A stretch of DNA of 17,756 bases from JACDAS01 sp046262415 (GTDB lineage: Bacteria; Actinomycetota; Thermoleophilia; Gaiellales; Gaiellaceae), in the NCBI GenBank assembly GCA_046262415.1, contig JBHEMU010000028.1:1-17756 (forward strand), written 5' to 3'. Below the pieces are notes generated by a model. It was not told the origin of the DNA. It saw only the letters and a list, made by a program, of their open reading frames with translations, and searched no databases. Shown in pieces: positions 5,304 to 14,283 of this stretch. Within the stretch, counting starts at the first letter, position 1. The number at the start of each line of letters is the position of its first letter. A program made the translations under genes and the position numbers.

Positions 5304-6518
5304 GTGGCGCAAAGGCTCCTCTGGGCGTCGCTTGCGCTGGCGCCGGTCGTCATCCTCCTCCGCTTCGTCTTCCACGCCGGCGACGTGCTCCTCTTCGCGC
5401 TCGCGGCGGCCGCGCTGATCCCCCTCGCGTGGTTGATCGGCGAGGCGACCGAGCATGCGGCCGAGCACACCGGAGCCGGTATGGGCGGGTTCCTGAACGC
5501 GAGCTTCGGCAACGCCCCGGAGCTGATCATCGCCACCTTCGCGATCGCAGACGGACTGCCCGACGTCGTCCGCGGCTCCCTCGCCGGCAGCGTCGTCTCG
5601 AACATCCTGCTCGTGCTCGGAGCCGCACTGGCGCTCAGGGGCGTCAGCGAGGAGCGCCTGGACCGGCGCTCGCTGATGGCGCAGCTCGCGCTCGTCCTCG
5701 GGGCGGTGCTGCTCCTCCTGATCCCCTCGATCCCGGGCTGGGACGGCGACCCCGACCGCAGGTCGCTGACCGTGCTGACCCTGCCCGTGGCGATCGTGCT
5801 GCTGATCGGCTACGTCCTGGTCACCCTCCAGGGACTGCGCCGGCACCGGCAGCTGCACCGGATCGAGCCCCACGCCGAGGGCGTTGCCGGCTGGACACTG
5901 AAGTTCGCGCTGATCGTGCTCGGCATCACGACGACCGTCACCGCGCTCGTCGCCGAGGTGCTCGTGCACTCGCTGGACACGTTCGCCGAGAAGGCGCACA
6001 TGTCCGAGTTCTTCATCGCGACCGTGATCGTCGCGATCGTCGGCAACGCAGCCGAGCACGGCGGGGCCGTGGTGATCGCACGGCGAGGCAAGATCAGGCT
6101 CGCCACGGAGATCGCGATCTCCTCCAGCGCACAGGTCGGCCTCTTCGTGATTCCGGCGGTCGCACTCCTCTCGTACCTCGTCACGCCGGCGCTCCCGCTC
6201 TCGTTCCGCCCGATCGAGCTCGCGGCCATGGGCGGCGCGGCCCTCTTCGTCGCCGTCGTGATCGCGGACGGAAAGGCACGAAAGTCGGAGGGATTGCTGC
6301 TGCTCGCGGTGTACGTGGCGGTTGCCGCCGCCTTCTGGTTCGCCGGTGACCGCAGCCCGCCGCACTCGTCCGGCACGCCCGCGTCACCCACGCGTGCGGC
6401 CCTCCCGGCTACGATCGACGCGGGGAGGAGGTTGGGCGTGCCTCACCCAGGCGGCGACACCGGGACCGGCCCGGCCTCGGCCGGGACAGCCACGTCGCCA
6501 GCGGCCGAGCCGGAGTAG
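5304..6518 (+). CDS. cax: Calcium/proton antiporter (CaCA superfamily, CAX type)
   Basis: Exchanges cytoplasmic Ca2+ for protons across the inner membrane. The protein has about eleven hydrophobic segments between residues 5 and 350 and the two inverted alpha-repeat signatures of the CAX family: GFLNASFGNAPELI near residues 61-75 and IVGNAAEHGGAV near 248-260, each with the conserved Gly-Asn-x-x-Glu ion-binding core. Residues from about 352 form a soluble, Pro/Thr/Ala-rich tail of some 50 residues not expected in the family. The last 76 nt overlap the convergent hydrolase gene, and an internal promoter/Shine-Dalgarno-like block (6410-6440) lies in the tail. The GTG at 5304 is chosen because it begins the hydrophobic N-terminus and sits 6 nt after TAGGGT; there is no Shine-Dalgarno, so the mRNA is predicted leaderless. 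Confidence 0.92.
   Translation: MAQRLLWASLALAPVVILLRFVFHAGDVLLFALAAAALIPLAWLIGEATEHAAEHTGAGMGGFLNASFGNAPELIIATFAIADGLPDVVRGSLAGSVVSNILLVLGAALALRGVSEERLDRRSLMAQLALVLGAVLLLLIPSIPGWDGDPDRRSLTVLTLPVAIVLLIGYVLVTLQGLRRHRQLHRIEPHAEGVAGWTLKFALIVLGITTTVTALVAEVLVHSLDTFAEKAHMSEFFIATVIVAIVGNAAEHGGAVVIARRGKIRLATEIAISSSAQVGLFVIPAVALLSYLVTPALPLSFRPIELAAMGGAALFVAVVIADGKARKSEGLLLLAVYVAVAAAFWFAGDRSPPHSSGTPASPTRAALPATIDAGRRLGVPHPGGDTGTGPASAGTATSPAAEPE
6410..6440 (+). promoter_or_regulatory. Orphan promoter/translation-start-like block inside cax 3' end
   Basis: In order on the plus strand: TACGAT (6410-6415), GGGGAGGAGG (6422-6431) and GTG (6438-6440), 6 to 7 nt after the purine run. This is a complete-looking initiation region, and the Shine-Dalgarno-like run is the strongest in the window. 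The frame it opens is the cax frame and ends after 26 codons (6518). It may drive a tiny peptide, be the remains of a lost gene, or be chance. Confidence 0.3.
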
Positions 6519-7849
6519 CCGACGCCGAACGTCTCGGGCGTCCGCGTGCACGGATACGTCGCCCAGTAGAGCCGCACCGGCACGCCGGCCTCGTCGCGGA
6601 CGACGCGCAGAAGCTCCCCGCGCTCCCGGCCGGACACCGCTCGGAAGGTGTCCGGCGCCTCCCGCTCGAACACAGCCGCTCCGCGATCGCGCGGATCGTC
6701 GACCAGGAGGGCCTCGAGCCGGCCGCCGCGGTAGGAGAGCACGAACTCGGACCCCTCCGTCCACCAGCGTCCGAGCAGGGGCACCACCTCCGGCGGCGCA
6801 GCCTGCTCGGGCCGCCACGGCTCCGGCTCGGGGGGGAACGCCTCGATCGCCCGCTCGGCCAGTCGCAGGACGAAGTCCTCCAGCGCGGGCCAGACCGACG
6901 AATTCGTGAGAATGACGGCGCCGATGCCGTCCTTGCGCGAGTACGCGAGCGAGGCCTGGAAGCCCGGCATCGCGCCGCTGTGGCCGCCGAAGATCCGGTC
7001 GCCGCGCCGGTGGAGCATCAGCCCGAGGCCCCAGCCGAGCCGCCAGTGCTCCGGCTCGGCCATCACCTGGACGGCGTGCATCTGCTCGGCCGAGGCGGGC
7101 CGGAGGACGTCGGCGTCGGGACTCGCGAGGAACGCGCCCCAGCGGGCCAGGTCGCCCGTCGTACTCCAGAGCTGACCGATCGGGGCCGAGCGGCGAAGGA
7201 CGACGTCGACTTCGCGGCGCACACCCTCCTGGTAGGGCTCGACCAGATACCCGCGGGCCGCCGGCCCTGCGGGCAGCCAGGTCGTTCGCGTGAGCCCGAG
7301 CGGGCCGAGGATCCGCTCGTCGATGTAGCGCTCGGCCGGCATGCCGGCGTGCCTGGCGACGACCTCGCCGAGCAGCGCGTACGCGAGGTTGGAGTAGTGC
7401 CAGTGCTCGCCCGGCGGCAGCACCTCCTCGGCATCGACGATCCCCGCGAGCAGCTCCTCACGTGGGGGATCGACCATCGTCTCCCACACGTCGTCGGGGA
7501 ACTCCCGCTGCAGACCGGAGGCGTGCGCGAGCATCCGACGGAGGGTCGGCGCGCCGCGGGAAGCCTCCGGAAGGTGCTTGCCGACCGGGTCGTCGAGCTC
7601 GAGCCGTCCCTCGTCGCGGAGCCGCATGATCGCTACGGCGGTGAAGGTCTTCGTGATCGAGCCGATCCGGTACTGGTGCTCCGGCGTCGCCTCCTCCCCG
7701 AGCTCGACGAGGGCCAATCCGACCGCCTCGCTCCAGACCACCTGACCGGCTCGGAAGACGGCCGCGCTGAGGCTCGGCAACCGCCCCTCGGCCTGGGCCC
7801 TCCGGAGCATTCGCCGGAGCTCGAGCGCGAGACCGTCAGGCGCGGACAA
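6443..7849 (-). CDS. Serine beta-lactamase-fold hydrolase (class C / esterase type)
   Basis: 468 residues. The active-site serine motif is Ser64-Ile-Thr-Lys67 in RIGSITKTF; the second motif is Tyr152-Ser-Asn154 (HYSNLAY); the third is His290-Ser-Gly292 in GGHSGAMPGF, the HxG form of esterases and D-aminopeptidases rather than the KTG of penicillinases. A C-terminal beta-rich domain of about 90 residues starts near 350, as in many PF00144 proteins. There is no signal peptide, so it probably acts in the cytoplasm and is unlikely to be a resistance enzyme. The start appears to be TTG at 7849, overlapping the threonine aldolase gene by 14 nt, with GGAG just upstream; an ATG at residue 14 is the alternative. 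The last 25 residues are low-complexity and overlap cax on the other strand. Confidence 0.88.
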   Translation of the reverse strand: MSAPDGLALELRRMLRRAQAEGRLPSLSAAVFRAGQVVWSEAVGLALVELGEEATPEHQYRIGSITKTFTAVAIMRLRDEGRLELDDPVGKHLPEASRGAPTLRRMLAHASGLQREFPDDVWETMVDPPREELLAGIVDAEEVLPPGEHWHYSNLAYALLGEVVARHAGMPAERYIDERILGPLGLTRTTWLPAGPAARGYLVEPYQEGVRREVDVVLRRSAPIGQLWSTTGDLARWGAFLASPDADVLRPASAEQMHAVQVMAEPEHWRLGWGLGLMLHRRGDRIFGGHSGAMPGFQASLAYSRKDGIGAVILTNSSVWPALEDFVLRLAERAIEAFPPEPEPWRPEQAAPPEVVPLLGRWWTEGSEFVLSYRGGRLEALLVDDPRDRGAAVFEREAPDTFRAVSGRERGELLRVVRDEAGVPVRLYWATYPCTRTPETFGVGYSGSAAGDVAVPAEAGPVPVSPPG

Positions 7850-8879
7850 GGACTCCGAGCGCTTTCGGGATCAACTCGATCGCCCGGTCGACGATCTCGT
7901 CGCTCACGTCCAGGTGCGTGACCGCGCGGAGGACGTTCGGGTGCACCGTGGCCGAGAGTCCGACGCCCTCCTCCGCCAGGCGCCGGAGTGCCTCCTGCGA
8001 CGAGAGCCCCAGCGTCCCGACGTCGATCTGGACGAAGTTCGTCTCCACGGCCTCGAGGTCGATCGGAAGGCCGGCGGCATGCAGACCCTCGGCGAGCCGC
8101 CGGGCGCGAGCGTGGTCGTCGGCGAGCCTGTCGACGTGGTGCTCGAACGCGTAGACGCCGGCCGCCGCGACGATGCCCGCCTGCCGCATCGCCCCCCCGA
8201 ACTGGTGCTTCAGGCGCCTCGCGTCGGCCATCAGCTCCCGCGATCCGGCGATCAACGCGCCGAGCGGGCAGCCCAGCCCCTTCGAGAGACAGAGGGTGAC
8301 GGTGTCGAACGGCCCTGCCAGCTCGGCCGCGGGCAGGCCGAGGGCCGTCGCGGCATTCAGGATCCGGGCGCCGTCGAGGTGAAGCGCGAGGCCGAGCTCC
8401 CGGCAGGTCGCGACCATGCCGCGAAGCTCGCTCAGCGGCCACACACGGCCGCCCGCACTGTTGTGAGTGTTCTCCACTGACACGACGGCGGTTCGCGGCG
8501 AATGCGTGCCGTCGCCCGGGCGGAGCGCGCGGCGCACCTGCGCCGTCGTGAAACGCCCGCCGATCCCTGGCAGCTGGCGGGTCATCAGGCCCGCGTGGAC
8601 CGCCGGCCCGCCCAGCTCGGCCACGAAGATGTGCGAGTTCTCCTCCGCGATCACCTCGTCGCCGGGGCGCCCGAGCAGGCGGAGAGCGATCTCGTTCGCC
8701 ATCGTCGCGGTCGGCACGAAGACGGCTTCCTCCTGCCCGAGCAGTGCCGCGCCGCCCCGCTCGAGCTTCAACACCGTCGGATCCTCCCGTCGCTGCTCGT
8801 CGCCGACGACCGCATAGGCGATCGCAGCCCGCATCGCCGGCGTCGGCTGGGATTTCGTGTCGGAGCGGAGCTCGAGCAC
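7836..8879 (-). CDS. ltaE: Low-specificity threonine aldolase (PLP-dependent)
   Basis: Cleaves L-threonine or allo-threonine to glycine and acetaldehyde. 347 residues, a normal length. Fold type I features seen are the N-terminal LRSDTKSQPTPAM, GDEQRREDPTV, His83 in ENSHIF (stacks on PLP), ENTHNSAGGR, Asp169 and Arg172 in HLDGAR, and the Schiff-base Lys200 in LCLSKGLGCPLG. The GTG at 8879 opens exactly at LELRSDTKS, the family start. A GAGAAT box lies 6 nt upstream without a Shine-Dalgarno, so the mRNA may be leaderless. It is the first gene of a two-gene unit with the overlapping hydrolase. Its product, glycine, is the substrate of the Gcv system encoded 1 kb away, although on a separate transcript. 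Other beta-hydroxy amino acids may be substrates. Confidence 0.93.
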   Translation of the reverse strand: MLELRSDTKSQPTPAMRAAIAYAVVGDEQRREDPTVLKLERGGAALLGQEEAVFVPTATMANEIALRLLGRPGDEVIAEENSHIFVAELGGPAVHAGLMTRQLPGIGGRFTTAQVRRALRPGDGTHSPRTAVVSVENTHNSAGGRVWPLSELRGMVATCRELGLALHLDGARILNAATALGLPAAELAGPFDTVTLCLSKGLGCPLGALIAGSRELMADARRLKHQFGGAMRQAGIVAAAGVYAFEHHVDRLADDHARARRLAEGLHAAGLPIDLEAVETNFVQIDVGTLGLSSQEALRRLAEEGVGLSATVHPNVLRAVTHLDVSDEIVDRAIELIPKALGVLVRA

Positions 8880-8884
8880 GGGGC

Positions 8885-8891
8885 TATTCTC
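8885..8891. promoter_or_regulatory. Bidirectional -10 element (TATTCTC) between ltaE and rlmN
   Basis: TATTCT (8885-8890) precedes the rlmN GTG by 8 nt on the plus strand. GAGAAT (8891-8886) precedes the ltaE GTG by 6 nt on the minus strand. The start codons begin 20 nt apart. The geometry matches 5292-5298 with a one-base offset, although the minus-side hexamer is a poorer match to consensus. Confidence 0.45.
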
Positions 8892-8898
8892 GCAGTCG

Positions 8899-9888
8899 GT
8901 GGATCTCTCACTCCTCGACCACTTGCTGTCGGACCGCGGCCAGCCTGCCTACCGCGCGGGACAGATCTGGGGCTGGGCCGCGCGGGGTGCTTCCTCGTAC
9001 GAGGAGATGACGGACGTCCCGGCCGCGCTGCGATCCGACCTCGCTCGCTCCCTGCCCTTCTCCACCCTCGCCCTGGAGCGCGAGTCGCACTCCCGTGACG
9101 GGACCGTCAAGGTGCTGTTCAGGACGGCCGACGGCCACCCGGTCGAGGCCGTGCTGATGCGCTACCGCGACGGCCGCCGCTCGATCTGCGTGTCCTCGCA
9201 GTCGGGCTGCCCGCTGACCTGCACGTTCTGCGCGACCGGCTCGATGCGGTTCGGCCGCAATCTCACCGCCTCGGAGATCCTCGACCAGGCCCTCCATTTC
9301 CGTCGTCTCGAGGCGGTGGACCACTGCCTGTTCATGGGCATGGGCGAGCCGATGCTGAACCTCGACCACGTGCTCGGCGCCGCGCGGCGCCTGCCCGATG
9401 TCGGAATCACGCATCGGCGGACGACGATCTCCACGGTCGGCTGGCTGCCGGGTCTGCGCCGGTTCGTCGACGAGGTGCACGAGCCGATCCGGCTCGCGCT
9501 CTCGCTGCACGCGGTCGACCCCGTGCTACGAAGCCGGCTGATGCCCGTCAACGACCGCTACCCCCTCGAGCAGGTCCTCGCCGAGTGTCACCGCTACGTC
9601 GGCTTGCGCCGGAGGAAGGTCTTCGTCGAGTACGTGCTGCTCGCCGGGGTGAACGACACGCCGGATCAGGCTGCGTCGCTCGCCCGGGCACTCGATCCGA
9701 AGCGCTTCAAGGTGAACCTGATCCCCTACAACCCGACGGGCCGCTTCGACGGCTCAACCCGGGAGACGATCGCCGCCTTCAAGGCCGTCCTCGACCGCGC
9801 CCGGATCCCCGTCACCGTCCGGTTGACCCGCGGACGCGACATCGAGGCCGCGTGCGGCCAGCTGGCCGCGTCGCCGGTCGCCGCGTAG
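8899..9888 (+). CDS. rlmN: Dual-specificity 23S rRNA/tRNA adenine-C2 methyltransferase
   Basis: Radical SAM enzyme that methylates C2 of A2503 in 23S rRNA and A37 in some tRNAs. 329 residues. The [4Fe-4S] cysteines are Cys104, Cys108 and Cys111 in GCPLTCTFCATG. The two catalytic cysteines are Cys97 (ICVSSQSGC, equivalent to E. coli Cys118) and Cys319 (AACGQL, equivalent to Cys355). GMGEPMLN (SAM binding) and EYVLLAGVNDT are also present. Presence of both catalytic cysteines and the A2503 enzyme's normal sequence fits RlmN; the resistance enzyme Cfr cannot be strictly excluded by motifs but is unlikely in this context. The GTG at 8899 is preferred over an in-frame ATG at 8857 because the latter lies inside ltaE and upstream of the -10. 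The gene converges on gcvPB with a 14-nt gap. Confidence 0.95.
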   Translation: MDLSLLDHLLSDRGQPAYRAGQIWGWAARGASSYEEMTDVPAALRSDLARSLPFSTLALERESHSRDGTVKVLFRTADGHPVEAVLMRYRDGRRSICVSSQSGCPLTCTFCATGSMRFGRNLTASEILDQALHFRRLEAVDHCLFMGMGEPMLNLDHVLGAARRLPDVGITHRRTTISTVGWLPGLRRFVDEVHEPIRLALSLHAVDPVLRSRLMPVNDRYPLEQVLAECHRYVGLRRRKVFVEYVLLAGVNDTPDQAASLARALDPKRFKVNLIPYNPTGRFDGSTRETIAAFKAVLDRARIPVTVRLTRGRDIEAACGQLAASPVAA

Positions 9889-9902
9889 ACGGACTGGCCG
9901 CG

Positions 9903-11395
<1,493 letters not shown>

Positions 11396-11399
<4 letters not shown>

Positions 11400-12727
11400 G
11401 GAGCGAGCGCCTCCACGAGCCGCTCGATGTCCTCCGGGGTGCGCCTCTCGGTCAGGCACACGAGCAGCGCGTCCTCCATGCCCGGATAGTCGCGCTTGAG
11501 CGCGTAGCCTGGGTGGACGCCCCGCTCGCGGGCGGCGCGAATCGCCTCCTCGGCGGGCCGTCCGACGCGCACGGCAAACTCCTTGAACGTTGCCTGCTCT
11601 GGAAACAGCAGCTGGAAGCCGGCCGCCGCCAGGCGCTGCTTGGCGTGCTCCGCGAGGGCGAGGCAGGTCTCCCCCGTCTGGCGCAGCCCCTGCGGACCCA
11701 ACCACGTGAGGTAGACGAGGCCCGCGAGCGCCAGCAACGTCTGGTTCGTCGTGATGTTCGACGTCGCCTTCTCGCGGCGGATGTGCTGCTCCCGGGTCTG
11801 CAGGGTGAGGACATAGCCGCGCTCGCCCGCGGCGTCCAGCGTCTCGCCGACGATCCTGCCCGGCATGCGACGGATGTAGGTCGAACGGGCGGCGAGAAAG
11901 CCGTAGTGCGGCCCGCCGTAGGACTGGTGGTTGCCCGCACCCTGGCCCTCGCCGATCGCGATCGCGCAGCCGTAGTTCCCCGGTGCCTCGAGGAGCCCTA
12001 AGGAGAGAGGGTCGACGTGAGCCACGGCCAGTGCATCGCCGTCGTTCGCGGCGGCGGCGAGCTCCGGCGCCGGCTCGAGGCAGCCGAAGAAGTTCGGCTG
12101 CTGGAAGATCGCGCAGGCGGCATCCTGGGCGGCTCTCCGCAGATCGTCGGGATCGGTCAAGCCCCCGCGGTGCGGCACCTCGACCACCTCGAGACCGAAG
12201 CCCGGAGCGTACGTCTTGACGACCTGGCGGACCTGTGGATTGACCGTCTCGCAGACGACGACCTTGGACCGGCCGGTCGCGTGCTTCGCCACGTAGCACG
12301 CGTCGGCGGCGACCGTCGCGCCGTCGTAGCCCGACGCATTCGAGACGTCCATGCCCGTCAGCTCGCAGATCGCGGTCTGGTACTCGAAGATCGCTTGGAG
12401 CACGCCCTGGCTCATCTCCGGCTGGTACGGCGTGTAGGCGGTCAGAAGCTCCCCGCGCGAGAGCACGGCGTCGACGACGGCAGGCATGTAGTGGTCGTAG
12501 ATCCCCGCTCCGAGGAAGCTGAGCTCGACGCCGCCGTGCGCGTTGCGGGCGGCGAGCTGCTCGAGGTGCGCCACGAGCTCCTGCTCGGACAGCGCCGGCT
12601 CCAGGTCCAGCCTGCCGGGGAAGCGCACCTGCGCCGGGATGTCGGCGAACAGCGCTTCGACGGACTCGACCCCGATCGCCTGCAGCATCTCCTCGCGGTC
12701 GCGCTCGGTCAGCGAGAGGAAGCCCAT
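11396..12727 (-). CDS. gcvPA: Glycine dehydrogenase (decarboxylating) subunit 1
   Basis: N-terminal half of the split P protein, forming the heterotetramer with GcvPB. 443 residues, typical. Signature stretches are FLGAGIYDHYMPAVVD (71-86), AYTPYQPEMSQGVLQAIFEYQT (97-118), MDVSNASGYDG, and KATSNITTNQ near the middle. This half lacks the PLP lysine, which is in GcvPB. The ATG at 12727 is 5 nt after the gcvH stop and has GAGG just upstream; the frame is open further upstream only through gcvH. The stop overlaps the gcvPB start by 4 nt. The split form is usual in Gram-positive and thermophilic lineages, whereas Mycobacterium and Streptomyces encode a fused P protein, so this is mild evidence for a deep actinobacterial branch. 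Confidence 0.96.
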
Positions 12728-12732
12728 CGGCC

Positions 12733-13128
12733 TCAGAGGTCGGCGAGCTGGCGCTTGTACGTCTCGACGTCGAGCAGCTGCTCGAGCTCGGCCGGGTCGC
12801 TGAGCCTGATCCGCACGAGCCAGCCCTCGCCGTAGGGGTCCTCGTTCACCGTCTCCGGGGCGTCGACCACGGTCTGGTTCACCTCGATCACCTCGCCGGA
12901 GAGGGGCGCGATCAGGTCGGAGACCGCTTTCACGGACTCGACCTCGCCGTAGGCGTTGTCCTTCGAGATCGTGGCGCCGTGGTCGGGGGGCTCGTAGTGC
13001 ACGAGCTCGCCGAGGGAGTCCTGCGCGTACCACGTGATCCCCATCGTCGCCTCGTCGCCCTGGATCGAGGCCCAGTCGTGCTCGGGGTGGTACCTGAGGC
13101 CGTCCGGATAGCTCTCGGCTGCAGCCAC
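12733..13128 (-). CDS. gcvH: Glycine cleavage system H protein
   Basis: Lipoylated shuttle protein that carries the aminomethyl intermediate between P and T proteins and is re-oxidised by lipoamide dehydrogenase (not encoded here). 131 residues, normal length. The lipoyl attachment site is Lys67 in GEVESVKAVSD, preceded by the HDWASI and GITWYAQDSLGELVHYEPP strands and followed by PLSGEVIEVN, all standard. The GTG at 13128 begins one base after the gcvT stop, and GAGGAG within the end of gcvT gives a clear Shine-Dalgarno at about 4 nt. This contrasts with the operon head, which has none. Confidence 0.97.
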   Translation of the reverse strand: MAAAESYPDGLRYHPEHDWASIQGDEATMGITWYAQDSLGELVHYEPPDHGATISKDNAYGEVESVKAVSDLIAPLSGEVIEVNQTVVDAPETVNEDPYGEGWLVRIRLSDPAELEQLLDVETYKRQLADL

Positions 13129-13129
13129 G

Positions 13130-14179
13130 TCACTCCTCTCGCTTGTAGATCGGCTTCCTGACGATCTCGGCGCTCCGGCCGCGGCCGCGCACGTCGATCG
13201 TGAGCTCCCGGCCCGGTTCTGCGAGCGCGGCCGGCACGTAGCCCATGCCGATGCCTCGCTCGAGCATCGGGGAGTGCGTGCCCGAGGTCACCTCGCCGCC
13301 TTCCGCGACGGCCATTCCCTGCCGGGGCACACCCTTGTCCCGCATCACGAACGCGACGAGCCTGCGCTCCGGGCCGGCCTCCTTGATGCCGCGGAGCGCC
13401 GCAGCGCCGGTGAAGTCCTTCTCGAGGCCGCAGACCCAGGCCAGGCCCGCGGAGATCGCGTCCGTCTCTGGGCCGATGTCGTTTCCGTGCAGCGGGTAGC
13501 AGACCTCCAGGCGGAGCGTGTCCCGCGCACCGAGTCCGCATGGCGTCGCGCCCGCCTCGATCACCCGTTCCCAGAGCTCGCCTGCGTCCTCCGCCTCGAC
13601 GAGGAGCTCGACCCCGACCTCGCCCGTGTAGCCCGTCCGGTTGACCATGCACTCGACCCCGCCGACCAGGCCCTCCGAGAACGTGAAAGCCGGAGCCTCG
13701 TCCAGCCCGAGGCGCTCCAGGGACCGCGGGCCCTGCACGGCGAGCAGCGCGTACTCGTCCGATACGTCACGCACGTCGGAGCCGCGGACCTCCCGTTCCT
13801 TCAACCACTCGTACGCGGCACGGCGGTTGCTCGCGTTGACGACGAGGAGGTAGCGGAATGGGTCGAGCTCGTAGACGATCAGGTCGTCGACGATGCCGCC
13901 CGCCTCGTTCGTGAGGAGCGTGTACTGGGCCCGGCCCGGGCCGATCCGGTCGAGGTCGTTCGAGAGCAGCGATTGCAGCAGCTCGCGCGCGCGCGGTCCC
14001 TCCACCTCGAGCTCGCCCATGTGCGAGACGTCGAAGACGCCGCAATCCTCTCGCACCGCGACGTGCTCGGGAATCACCCCCGCGTACTGCACGGGCATCT
14101 CCCAGCCTGCGAAGGGGACGAGACGCGCGCCGAGCGCGCGGTGGCGCTCGAAGAGCGGCGTCCGCGAGAGGGTCTGCAT
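13130..14179 (-). CDS. gcvT: Glycine cleavage system T protein (aminomethyltransferase)
   Basis: Transfers the methylene group from aminomethyl-lipoyl-GcvH to tetrahydrofolate, releasing ammonia and giving 5,10-methylene-THF. 349 residues, normal length. Seen are TPLFERHRALGARLVPFAGWEMP at the N-terminus, FDVSHMGE (49-56), the IVDDL motif with catalytic Asp98/99, NRTGYTGE, and LHGNDIGPETD. The ATG at 14179 begins the operon. TAGCAT lies 8 nt upstream with no Shine-Dalgarno, so a leaderless mRNA is likely. The glycine riboswitch often found before gcvT in other bacteria is not recognisable; instead the upstream gap contains competing inverted repeats. Some transcription may also read through from ftsZ, 229 bp upstream on the same strand. 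Confidence 0.97.
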   Translation of the reverse strand: MQTLSRTPLFERHRALGARLVPFAGWEMPVQYAGVIPEHVAVREDCGVFDVSHMGELEVEGPRARELLQSLLSNDLDRIGPGRAQYTLLTNEAGGIVDDLIVYELDPFRYLLVVNASNRRAAYEWLKEREVRGSDVRDVSDEYALLAVQGPRSLERLGLDEAPAFTFSEGLVGGVECMVNRTGYTGEVGVELLVEAEDAGELWERVIEAGATPCGLGARDTLRLEVCYPLHGNDIGPETDAISAGLAWVCGLEKDFTGAAALRGIKEAGPERRLVAFVMRDKGVPRQGMAVAEGGEVTSGTHSPMLERGIGMGYVPAALAEPGRELTIDVRGRGRSAEIVRKPIYKREE

Positions 14180-14187
14180 GCCGCGGG

Positions 14188-14193
14188 ATGCTA
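14188..14193 (-). promoter_or_regulatory. Candidate -10 box (TAGCAT) of the gcv operon
   Basis: On the minus strand TAGCAT sits 8 nt before the gcvT ATG. It overlaps by one base the inner end of a 9-bp inverted repeat (14193-14201), so anything binding or folding there would affect this promoter. No good -35 at 17 nt is visible. Confidence 0.45.
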
Positions 14194-14264
14194 TCGAGGT
14201 GGTTCCGGCCGTCCCGTCCGGTCGCGTGTTTCAGGCGCGACAGCGGAGGTAAGAGCACCTCGAT
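14193..14264. repeat. 9-bp inverted repeat enclosing further stems upstream of gcvT
   Basis: ATCGAGGTG (14193-14201) and CACCTCGAT (14256-14264) are perfect reverse complements. Between them GTCGCG (14221-14226) pairs with CGCGAC (14236-14241). GAGGT (14246-14250) can instead pair with ACCTC (14257-14261), which would disrupt the outer stem. A second copy of CACCTCG lies at 14270-14276. It could be an operator or an RNA leader for transcripts reading through toward gcvT. I do not recognise the fold. Confidence 0.4.
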
Positions 14265-14283
14265 GCCCTCACCTCGGGCCGTA

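Noticed and set aside
6443..7849. Antibiotic-resistance beta-lactamase
   Set aside because: No signal peptide and an HSG rather than KTG third motif; a cytoplasmic esterase or peptidase-like hydrolase is more likely.
9854..9869. Perfect 16-nt palindrome GCGGCCAGCTGGCCGC near the rlmN end
   Set aside because: It encodes the conserved CGQLA stretch around the catalytic Cys, has no loop for a hairpin and no T-run, so coding constraint explains it.
14241..14264. Resemblance of GGAGGTAAGAGCACC to an RNase P RNA hairpin or a tRNA D-arm
   Set aside because: The rest of neither RNA can be found around it; the match is a short local coincidence.
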